The position numbers and the translations under genes were made by a program. A DNA stretch of 5,426 nt, taken from assembly GCA_030748805.1 (NCBI GenBank), contig JASMLG010000027.1:1-5426 (forward strand). The letters run 5' to 3'. Origin of the DNA: Phycisphaerales bacterium. Its GTDB lineage: Bacteria; Planctomycetota; Phycisphaerae; Phycisphaerales; SM1A02. The notes below the pieces were generated by a model. It saw nothing but the letters and a program-made list of their open reading frames with translations. It was not told the origin of the DNA and did not search any database. This document shows, piece by piece, positions 1 to 5,354 of the stretch (positions are counted from its first letter, which is position 1; each line of letters starts with the position of its first letter).

Positions 1-246
1 GAGTTGAGACAACGCCTTTCCGGTTTCCATGAAACCAACGGACCACACTCGGCTAGTTTCCTTTTCGCCCCAAGAAATTCGCCCATCTTCATTTTTAATA
101 GTTAAATCTTTTTCGCCTGCGAGAGTAATTGAATCTAGGGGACCAAGTTTTCCCGGGTCGTCTCCGCTCATTACAGCAGAAGTTATCACGCCTGCGAATA
201 GAATCACTGCTACGAGCCCGTAAAATTGTTTTGTTTGAAAACTCAT
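1..246 (-). CDS. N-terminal part of an unrecognised exported or membrane-anchored protein (runs off the left edge)
   Basis: The frame is open from an ATG at 246 to the window edge, giving 82 residues with no stop. Residues 1-7 (MSFQTKQ) carry one lysine. A hydrophobic stretch follows at about residues 8-26 (FYGLVAVILFAGVITSAVM), and then the sequence becomes polar and charged from SGDDPGK onward. This looks like a signal peptide or a single N-terminal membrane anchor with the rest of the chain outside the cytoplasm. A possible cleavage site lies around TSA (22-24). Residues 36-60 alternate hydrophobic and polar positions, which suggests beta structure, and end in a Gly-Arg-Ile-Ser-Trp-Gly segment. 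I do not recognise the family. It is not the signal peptidase LepB that follows lepA in gammaproteobacteria, because no SxM catalytic motif appears in the visible part. The start is supported by an AGGTGA Shine-Dalgarno inside the end of lepA. The 6-base gap from the lepA stop makes it a likely last or later gene of the operon. Confidence 0.75.
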   Translation of the reverse strand, partial: MSFQTKQFYGLVAVILFAGVITSAVMSGDDPGKLGPLDSITLAGEKDLTIKNEDGRISWGEKETSRVWSVGFMETGKALSQL

Positions 247-252
247 GATGTA

Positions 253-2058
253 TTAATCACCTTGTTCTAAAATTGATAAAAATGCGGATTGTGGGATGTG
301 TACGTTGCCGATGGCCTTCATACGTCGCTTCCCCTTCTTTTGTTTCTCAAGTAATTTTCTTTTTCGTGTTATATCACCACCATAACACTTGGCAGTAACA
401 TTTTTTCGATATCCCTTGACGGTCTCGCGAGCAATTATTTTTCCACCAATTGCTGCTTGGAGGGCAATTTCAAACTGATGACGATCAATTTGCCGGCGTA
501 ATTTCAACAAAATTGCACGGGTTCGAACCTCCGCTTTTTCTTTGTGGCAAATAATACTCAGGGCTTCAACTGGGGTACCGTTGACAAGAATGGAAACCTT
601 GACGAGTCGGTCTGCTCGGAACTCAACGATTTCATAATCCATAGTCCCGTACCCACGGGTAATTGATTTTAGTTTGTCGTAAAAATCATAAATAATTTCA
701 GCAAGCGGTAACTCGTAATCGAGCATTTGCCTGCCTTCAGAAACAAATCTTTGCCCCTTGAAAATTCCGCGACGACCCTCGCACAAACGCATCAAGTCGC
801 CGATTGATTCATCAGGACAGATAATTTCGACTTTGACTATCGGCTCACAAATACTCTTTATTTGTGAAGGGTCTGGCAAGTCAGCAGGATTATGAATGTC
901 AAGGACAGTCCCGTCTGTTAACTCAACTTGGTAATTCACAGTTGGCGCAGTTTGCACAATTTCTGCACCACCTTCTCGCTCAAGTCGCTCTTGAACAATT
1001 TCCATATGTAATAAACCAAGAAAACCACAACGGAAACCGAACCCTAGTGCTTCACTGTGCTGTGTTTCATAAGTAAAACTTGAATCGTTCAAGCGTAATT
1101 TTTCTACGGCTTCGCGGAGTGTTTCAAACTCGGTTTTTTTACTACCACTCTCACTTGAAGCAGGATAAAAATCACAAAATACCATCTGCTTTGGTTCTTC
1201 ATAACCGGGCAGCGCTTCGATTGCGGGGTCAGATTCAATCGTGATGGTGTCGCCAACTCGAACATCATCAAGCGTCTTTATCGCAGCAACCATGTACCCG
1301 ACCTCTGACTCACCAATTGTATTTGTCTGTTCTGGAGTAGGGGTGTATCTTCCAAGTTCAGTAATGGTGTAGTTTCTTTCGGTTCCCATCATCCGAATCT
1401 TGTCACCCTTTGAAAGTGAACCATCAAAGACTCGAAAGTAAACGATAACACCGCGATAGTCATCGTAGTGCGAATCAAAAATTAATGCTCGCGTCTCTTC
1501 CATGACAGCGGGTTTGGGTTCAGGTAACTTTTCGCAAATAGCATCAAGCAATTCATGAATACCTTCGCCAGTTTTTGCAGAACAGTAAATACAATCTTCG
1601 GCAGGCAATCCAAGGATTTGCTCGATTTCCATCGCAACTTTTTCTGGATCAGCAGAGGGCAAATCGATTTTGTTGACGACAGGAATCAACTCCAGTTCAT
1701 TTTCTATGGCTAAGTATGCATTTGCAACCGTTTGAGCTTCGACACCTTGTGTTGAATCAACTACAAGTAACGCACCCTCACATGCAGTAAGCGCGCGTGA
1801 TACTTCGTATGTAAAATCCACATGACCAGGGGTGTCAATAAAATTTAGTTGAAAATCTTCACCACCGAAAGAGTGGTGAACAGTCACAGCAGATGCCTTA
1901 ATCGTAATACCTCGTTCTCGCTCCAAGTCCATCGAGTCAAGTAATTGATCCTTTGCATCCCGTTCGCTCACGGCTTTTGTTTCTTGCAACAACCGATCGG
2001 CCAATGTACTTTTGCCGTGATCAATGTGTGCGATGATTGAAAAGTTGCGAATTGGCAT
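253..2058 (-). CDS. lepA: LepA/EF4, ribosome-associated translational GTPase
   Basis: Elongation factor 4 is a GTPase that binds the ribosome and acts on translation (back-translocation or initiation/biogenesis roles have been proposed). From the ATG it has 601 residues, the usual family length. All GTPase motifs are present: AHIDHGKST (P-loop, about 10-18), RGIT (switch I, about 50-53), DTPGH (about 75-79), NKID (129-132) and a SAK motif in YCSAKTG. An EF-G-like domain II follows, then a domain III segment containing GFRCGFLGLLHMEI, then the EF-G C-terminal-like fold. The LepA-specific C-terminal domain ends in the typical basic QKKGKRRMK and GNVHIPQSAF segments, so the protein is intact. 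The frame extends one codon further to a TTG at 2061, but the ATG at 2058 gives the family-typical MPIRNFSIIAHIDHGKS start. No clear Shine-Dalgarno precedes either codon. The gene lies 12 bases after the rimO stop and is probably co-transcribed with it. Confidence 0.98.
   Translation of the reverse strand: MPIRNFSIIAHIDHGKSTLADRLLQETKAVSERDAKDQLLDSMDLERERGITIKASAVTVHHSFGGEDFQLNFIDTPGHVDFTYEVSRALTACEGALLVVDSTQGVEAQTVANAYLAIENELELIPVVNKIDLPSADPEKVAMEIEQILGLPAEDCIYCSAKTGEGIHELLDAICEKLPEPKPAVMEETRALIFDSHYDDYRGVIVYFRVFDGSLSKGDKIRMMGTERNYTITELGRYTPTPEQTNTIGESEVGYMVAAIKTLDDVRVGDTITIESDPAIEALPGYEEPKQMVFCDFYPASSESGSKKTEFETLREAVEKLRLNDSSFTYETQHSEALGFGFRCGFLGLLHMEIVQERLEREGGAEIVQTAPTVNYQVELTDGTVLDIHNPADLPDPSQIKSICEPIVKVEIICPDESIGDLMRLCEGRRGIFKGQRFVSEGRQMLDYELPLAEIIYDFYDKLKSITRGYGTMDYEIVEFRADRLVKVSILVNGTPVEALSIICHKEKAEVRTRAILLKLRRQIDRHQFEIALQAAIGGKIIARETVKGYRKNVTAKCYGGDITRKRKLLEKQKKGKRRMKAIGNVHIPQSAFLSILEQGD
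257..262 (-). promoter_or_regulatory. Shine-Dalgarno site AGGTGA for the gene starting at 246
   Basis: The minus strand reads AGGTGA ten bases before the ATG at 246-244. It overlaps the last codons and stop region of lepA. It is one of only two recognisable Shine-Dalgarno sites in the window, and it decides the start of the left-edge gene. Its position inside lepA suggests that ribosomes re-initiate or initiate independently on a shared transcript. Confidence 0.55.
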
Positions 2059-2070
2059 CAACAGTACAGT

Positions 2071-3534
2071 CTAACGCAATGGGAGCGAGACAACCTTTTC
2101 TAATTCATCAGAAGGTCGTGCAATAAGGTCATATCCATCACAATCAGTAATTGTGCATCGAACCAGTGAGCCGATACTCTGTTTTTTCTCAGCCATCAAA
2201 ATAGTGCATGCATCAACATCTGGGGCTTGCTGTTTCGTGCGGCATTGATAAAGGTGCAATTCCCCCTCCCCAGTTTCCCCAAGATACGAATCAATCAATA
2301 TTTCATGTTTTTCACCATCTGTTGCTGCCTGCTCTGCTTTGGCAAACGCAATCTCTTGCTGGGTGAGCATCAACTCTTCTTCTCGTTGTTGTTTAACATC
2401 ATCAGAAACACGAAGCGCGGCATCATCTTCCATAGTTCCTGCTACCGTTCCCTCTTCCTTTGAATATTGAAAAACGCCTAACGCTTCAAATTTGTGTTCC
2501 CGAATAAAATCGAGTAACTGTTTGTGATCTTCCTCGGTTTCACCAGGAAAACCTGTGATCATCGTTGTTCTGATTGCGACATTCGGAATTGTTTTTCGAA
2601 TGGTATTGAGCAAGTCAGATTGTGCTTGAGCGGAGACATCCCTACGCATCGATTCAAGCATTGAATCACTTGCGTGTTGCAATGGAATGTCTATATAGGG
2701 AACAACATGCTCTAGTTGTGCCATTGCCTCCATCATCTCGTTCGTAAAATTATTTGGATACGCATACATCAAACGCACCCAGCCCCCGCCCCCGCCCCCG
2801 GAACTAGCAACAGCATCGTTGAGCGCCGTGAGTAATCCAACAAGCCCCGAAGCATATCCAATATCCTCGCCATAACTCGTTGTGTCTTGTCCAATCAAAT
2901 TCAATTCAAAAACTCCAGAAGCAAGTAACTGCTTTGCCTCTTCGACAATTATTTCTACTGGCTTTGACCGCATCTTTCCTCGAATAGATGGAATAGTGCA
3001 GAACGAACAGTTCTGATTGCACCCTTCACTCACCCTCAAATATGCCCAGTGCCGTGGCGTTAACTGAAAGCGATTGGAATCATCTTCAAAATACCCATTT
3101 GTCTCTTGCATCCCACGCGTACGGGCTGCGAGGACAGCATTTGCTTCAATCCATTGTGGGACTTTTTCTTTTTCTGGTGGTTCTTGCATCGCATCGACAA
3201 CATGGTCTCGGTCAAACACGCCAATCATTGCGTCTATTCCGGGGCACAACTCAAGTAAATGTGCACGTTGCCTTTGCACCAAGCAGCCCGCAGCAATTAC
3301 ACGTTTTACATTAGCAGTTTCTTTCAGAGCGACCGCTTCGTTGATAACTTCCACCGATTCTTCCTTGGCCGACTCAACAAAACCGCATGTGTTAATGACA
3401 ATGGCGTCTGCTTCATTGTGATCTGCAACGAGTTCGTAACCAGCATCGACTAACGATGCAAGCATCTGCTCGCTGTCAACAAGATTCTTTGGACAGCCGA
3501 GTGAAACAAAACCGATTTTTGTAATCGTTGCCAT
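2071..3534 (-). CDS. rimO: RimO, ribosomal protein S12 methylthiotransferase (radical SAM)
   Basis: RimO adds a methylthio group to a conserved aspartate of ribosomal protein S12, using two [4Fe-4S] clusters and S-adenosylmethionine. The N-terminal methylthiotransferase domain opens with VSLGCPKNLVDSE, the RimO signature that separates it from MiaB, and supplies the auxiliary-cluster cysteines C14, C50 and C84. The radical-SAM motif CxxxCxxC is at C172, C176 and C179 (SEGCNQNCSFCTIP). The C-terminus from about residue 415 resembles a TRAM domain (IDSYLGETGEGELHL onward). At 487 residues it is longer than the roughly 430-450 common for RimO. Much of the excess lies at about 117-155, between the two domains, as I recall from planctomycete homologues. 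A run of six glycines at 246-251 precedes the WVRLMYAYP strand and is encoded by a hexanucleotide repeat. The ATG at 3534 fits the domain start, although no Shine-Dalgarno is visible. The gene lies 12 bases after nadD. Confidence 0.97.
   Translation of the reverse strand: MATITKIGFVSLGCPKNLVDSEQMLASLVDAGYELVADHNEADAIVINTCGFVESAKEESVEVINEAVALKETANVKRVIAAGCLVQRQRAHLLELCPGIDAMIGVFDRDHVVDAMQEPPEKEKVPQWIEANAVLAARTRGMQETNGYFEDDSNRFQLTPRHWAYLRVSEGCNQNCSFCTIPSIRGKMRSKPVEIIVEEAKQLLASGVFELNLIGQDTTSYGEDIGYASGLVGLLTALNDAVASSGGGGGGWVRLMYAYPNNFTNEMMEAMAQLEHVVPYIDIPLQHASDSMLESMRRDVSAQAQSDLLNTIRKTIPNVAIRTTMITGFPGETEEDHKQLLDFIREHKFEALGVFQYSKEEGTVAGTMEDDAALRVSDDVKQQREEELMLTQQEIAFAKAEQAATDGEKHEILIDSYLGETGEGELHLYQCRTKQQAPDVDACTILMAEKKQSIGSLVRCTITDCDGYDLIARPSDELEKVVSLPLR
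2778..2799 (-). repeat. (GGGGGC)x3 hexanucleotide repeat and G-quadruplex motif inside rimO
   Basis: On the minus (coding/mRNA) strand, three tandem GGGGGC units occupy 2799-2782, followed by T and then GGG at 2780-2778. The four G-runs (5, 5, 5 and 3) are separated by loops of one, one and two bases, which satisfies the standard intramolecular G-quadruplex pattern. In frame, the repeat reads GGG GGC three times and encodes six glycines (246-251) before Trp252. Because the unit is six bases, gain or loss of whole units would keep the reading frame, while slippage within a G5 run would break it. The run stands out sharply against the surrounding AT-leaning sequence. Confidence 0.8.
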
Positions 3535-3546
3535 GGACTGCGCATT

Positions 3547-4095
3547 TTACAGATATAGTTGGTGTTCTGCGATATATTGGGCAACCGCAGGAAGAACAAG
3601 TTCTTCAATAGATTTTCCATCTTGTATAAGCTGGCGGATATCTGTAGAGCCAGTGTCAATTGGTTGTATCGGCAATACACGGTCATCACTAACTTCAAAG
3701 TTATCGCGCGGCATAATGGCAGGGTTTGCCAGCGTGATAACATCTTCCCACCGTTGCCAGTTTTTAAATTGCGCCCATTGGTCTGCTCCAATGAGCAGTC
3801 GAAGTTCGTCGTATTCGTCCTTTAATGCTTCGATGGTCTCAATGGTGTAACTCGTGCCTTTCCGATCGAGTTCGATAGTTGAAATAGATGCCCACGGGCA
3901 ACCAGCAAGTGCAAGTTTGAGCATTGCAACTCGGTGATGGTTGTTTGATGGCGTCTTTTCTTTTAATGGTGATTGAAAAGCAGGAACGTACAGAATGTTA
4001 TCAAACTGAAGAAATTTCATGGCTTCATGAGGAATCTCAACATGTGCGATATGTGGCGGGTCAAACGAACCGCCGTATAAAAGTGTGCGTGTCAT
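3547..4095 (-). CDS. nadD: NadD, nicotinate-nucleotide adenylyltransferase
   Basis: NadD transfers AMP from ATP to nicotinate mononucleotide, forming deamido-NAD in the cytoplasmic NAD pathway. The 182-residue protein starts with the nucleotidyltransferase signature GGSFDPPHIAH (8-18), whose H15xxH18 pair binds the ATP phosphates. It also shows the family segments GTSYTIETIE (80-89), LIGADQWAQFKNW (101-113) and GSTDIR (149-154). The last corresponds to the C-terminal (I)SSTxIR phosphate-binding motif, here with Gly-Ser-Thr-Asp. The length is slightly below the usual 190-215 residues, but all motifs are present, so it appears functional. The ATG at 4095 overlaps the panC stop in an ATGA, which implies translational coupling; no Shine-Dalgarno is visible upstream. 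The rsfS and proA genes often found near nadD elsewhere are absent. Its partner here is panC, so two cofactor-biosynthesis genes sit together. Confusion with CoaD is unlikely, because the substrate-side SYT..TIE and GADQ..FKNW segments are NadD-like. Confidence 0.96.
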   Translation of the reverse strand: MTRTLLYGGSFDPPHIAHVEIPHEAMKFLQFDNILYVPAFQSPLKEKTPSNNHHRVAMLKLALAGCPWASISTIELDRKGTSYTIETIEALKDEYDELRLLIGADQWAQFKNWQRWEDVITLANPAIMPRDNFEVSDDRVLPIQPIDTGSTDIRQLIQDGKSIEELVLPAVAQYIAEHQLYL

Positions 4096-4880
4096 GTTGG
4101 TAACTCAGAATTGTCAATGAGACGAATGTGTCCAAGCCGCGCAGCAACAAGTGCACGGGTTGGTTTATTATCAATTGGCGATAGCAACGACTTCGCATCT
4201 CGTATAACCGCATATTCCACTTCAAGCCCGTGGTCGTTGAGTATTTTCAACATTGCTTGCTCTGTTGTGCAAGTAACTGCTTTATGAATCCCAAGTGCTT
4301 GGGAACGTTGATCCGCTGTTAGATAAGCATTTCGGCTACTCATCGCAAGCCCATCAGAGTCACGGATTATTTCGGCACCAATGATTTTTAAGTTTTCCCA
4401 TCGCTTACCTTCTTGAGCAATGAGTTGTTTGATAACGAGATATTGTTGGTAGTCCTTAAGACCAAACACAGTAACAGTTGGTTGCACGATGTCAAACAAC
4501 CGAGCAACCGCAACACAGACACCTCGAAAATGTGTCGGTCTGCAAGCATCTTCAAGTTGGGGTTCTGTTGCCGCCATTGGTAGACAGATGTTTTCTGGAG
4601 TAGCGGGATACATCGTTTCAACTGATGGAGCAAAAACAATATCCGCACCAACGCTTTTTGCAAACTCACAATCTTGTTCTAGGTTGCGGGGGTATTTATC
4701 TAAATCCTCTTCTGGAGCAAATTGTTCTGGGTTCACAAAAATGCTAACAACCACTGGTTTACCTGTCTTTTTCGCTTCCCGTATCAACGAAAGGTGTCCA
4801 TCGTGCAGCGCACCCATGGTTGGCACAAACGCACACCCACGAAAGTGGATCAATTCATCAGCATTGGCGATTACTTGCAT
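4092..4880 (-). CDS. panC: PanC, pantothenate synthetase (pantoate-beta-alanine ligase)
   Basis: PanC joins pantoate and beta-alanine with ATP, via a pantoyl-adenylate, to make pantothenate for coenzyme A. The sequence shows VPTMGALHDGHLSLI with the HxGH nucleotide-binding motif near the N-terminus, then SIFVNPEQF, YPR, FAPSVETMYP, RPTHFRGV, VFGLKDYQQ, DGLAMSSRNAYL (the KMSKS-like loop) and a C-terminal RLGHIRLIDN. All are hallmarks of an intact, complete enzyme. From the ATG at 4880 it has 262 residues, near the short end of the family, which is usually about 260-285. The frame is also open to a GTG at 4889, which would add three residues (265). I prefer the ATG because the MQVIANADEL opening resembles typical PanC starts, but no Shine-Dalgarno supports either. 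It is the first gene of the leftward operon and its stop overlaps the nadD start by four bases. I see no panB or panD in the window. Confidence 0.96.
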   Translation of the reverse strand: MQVIANADELIHFRGCAFVPTMGALHDGHLSLIREAKKTGKPVVVSIFVNPEQFAPEEDLDKYPRNLEQDCEFAKSVGADIVFAPSVETMYPATPENICLPMAATEPQLEDACRPTHFRGVCVAVARLFDIVQPTVTVFGLKDYQQYLVIKQLIAQEGKRWENLKIIGAEIIRDSDGLAMSSRNAYLTADQRSQALGIHKAVTCTTEQAMLKILNDHGLEVEYAVIRDAKSLLSPIDNKPTRALVAARLGHIRLIDNSELPT

Positions 4881-4918
4881 CAGTGTCACAGTATAAATGG
4901 GGTAAGACCTATTAGCGA

Positions 4919-4948
4919 GTTATAAAAGGTGTTATCGCTGGCTTTCAA
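4919..4948 (-). promoter_or_regulatory. Predicted sigma70-type promoter of the panC-nadD-rimO-lepA operon
   Basis: The minus strand has TTGAAA at 4948-4943 (five of six consensus bases), an 18-base spacer, and TATAAC at 4924-4919 (five of six). Transcription would start near 4912, leaving a leader of about 22-31 bases before panC. A second possible -10, TATACT at 4895-4890, lies closer to the gene, but its -35 region (TCGCTA at 17-base spacing) is poor. If used, it would start around 4883, give an almost leaderless mRNA and force use of the ATG at 4880. Confidence 0.6.
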
Positions 4949-4956
4949 AGTTGGGC

Positions 4957-4962
4957 TATAAT
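4957..4962 (+). promoter_or_regulatory. -10 element (TATAAT) of the rightward Fe-S carrier operon
   Basis: This is a perfect TATAAT located 35 bases before the ATG of the A-type carrier gene, predicting a transcription start near 4969-4972. No good -35 exists at the normal distance: the best candidate is TTATCG at 4932-4937, with three matches and a 19-base spacer. There is also no TGn extension directly before the -10. The promoter may therefore be weak or need an activator, or it may be recognised mainly through the -10. Confidence 0.6.
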
Positions 4963-4964
4963 GC

Positions 4965-4981
4965 AATATTGGAACAATATT
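4965..4981. promoter_or_regulatory. 17-bp perfect palindrome, candidate operator over the carrier gene's transcription start
   Basis: The sequence AATATTGGAACAATATT has perfect 7-bp arms (AATATTG and CAATATT) around a GAA centre. It begins three bases after the TATAAT and ends one base before the Shine-Dalgarno. It also contains two direct copies of CAATATT (4964-4970 and 4975-4981), 11 bases apart, about one helical turn. With a transcription start near 4969, most of the left arm would not be transcribed, so a DNA operator is more likely than an RNA hairpin. It does not match the E. coli IscR type 1 or type 2 consensus as I remember them. The binding protein is unknown. Confidence 0.55.
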
Positions 4982-4982
4982 T

Positions 4983-4987
4983 AGGAG
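4983..4987 (+). promoter_or_regulatory. Shine-Dalgarno AGGAG for the A-type carrier
   Basis: AGGAG ends ten bases before the ATG at 4998. This is the strongest ribosome-binding site in the window and supports that start. It begins one base after the candidate operator palindrome, so an operator-bound protein would also sit close to the start of the leader. Confidence 0.7.
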
Positions 4988-4997
4988 ATATCCAGTT

Positions 4998-5354
4998 ATG
5001 TCAGTAATTATCACAGAAACAGCTGCACGAGAAATCAGCAACATCATGACTCAACAAGAGTTAAATCGAGAACAAACGCATCTTCGCGTTGGCGTGAAGG
5101 GTGGTGGCTGTTCTGGGTTTAGTTATATTTTGGACTTAACTGAGACCAAAAAAGAAGGGGATGAACAATGGGAATACTCTTTTGAGATTGAGGGATCCTC
5201 ACTTGATTTGAAAGTGATTTGTGATCCAAAGAGTTACCTCTACCTAAACGGAACAACCGTTGATTTCAAAGACGAAGTAATGGGTAGGGGATTTGTCTTT
5301 GACAATCCAAATGCGACGAACACCTGCGGATGCGGCAGCAGTTTTAATGCATGA
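4998..5354 (+). CDS. A-type iron-sulfur cluster carrier (IscA/ErpA/SufA family)
   Basis: This small cytoplasmic protein receives Fe-S clusters from a scaffold and passes them to apo-enzymes. It has 118 residues, slightly longer than the typical 105-115, and consists of a single HesB-like domain. The three cluster-binding cysteines are in their canonical places: C38 in GGGCSGFSY, and C110 and C112 in the C-terminal CGCGSSF. An additional cysteine, C75, sits in VICDPKSYLYLNG; I recall this variant from some planctomycete and cyanobacterial members, so it may be normal for this branch. The extra length is near residues 46-62, a charged hairpin region (TKKEGDEQW). The family cannot be divided reliably into IscA, ErpA or SufA from sequence and this neighbourhood alone, so no symbol is given. 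No iscS, iscU or suf gene is visible. It is the first gene of a rightward operon, preceded by a TATAAT, a palindrome and an AGGAG, and it overlaps the next gene by an ATGA. Confidence 0.95.
   Translation: MSVIITETAAREISNIMTQQELNREQTHLRVGVKGGGCSGFSYILDLTETKKEGDEQWEYSFEIEGSSLDLKVICDPKSYLYLNGTTVDFKDEVMGRGFVFDNPNATNTCGCGSSFNA

Noticed and set aside
29..223. Plus-strand open frame of 64 codons at the left edge
   Set aside because: It lies opposite the better-supported minus-strand gene, which has a hydrophobic N-terminal segment, a Shine-Dalgarno and operon spacing. The plus-strand frame has no ribosome-binding site or recognisable content.
1858..1880. Perfect 8-bp inverted repeat (TTCACCAC / GTGGTGAA, 7-base loop) inside lepA
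   Set aside because: It is explained by neighbouring His-His and Gly-Gly codons in a poorly conserved loop of LepA. It has no T-tract and is not near a gene end, so I do not call a terminator or regulatory hairpin.
2058..2061. TTG at 2061 as the lepA start
   Set aside because: The next codon is an ATG that gives the family-typical N-terminus, and no Shine-Dalgarno favours the TTG.
3042..3453. Several overlapping plus-strand open frames opposite rimO, up to 115 codons
   Set aside because: They overlap a fully conserved rimO region and resemble no family; they are chance antisense frames.
3450..3850. Extra frames on both strands overlapping nadD and the nadD/rimO junction
   Set aside because: NadD motifs are complete in one frame with operon-like boundaries. 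The other frames are shadows with no recognisable domain.
4489..4925. Plus-strand open frames of 135 and 67 codons opposite panC
   Set aside because: They mirror conserved PanC motifs in the antisense direction, lack ribosome-binding sites, and would run through the divergent promoter region.
4965..4981. The 17-bp palindrome read as an mRNA hairpin or terminator
   Set aside because: The stem is very AT-rich and has no following T-tract, and the predicted transcription start falls within it, so the full stem would not be present in the RNA.
4890..4997. Riboswitch or small RNA in the divergent region
   Set aside because: Predicted leaders are only about 20-35 bases on each side, too short for a known riboswitch, and no conserved RNA fold was seen.
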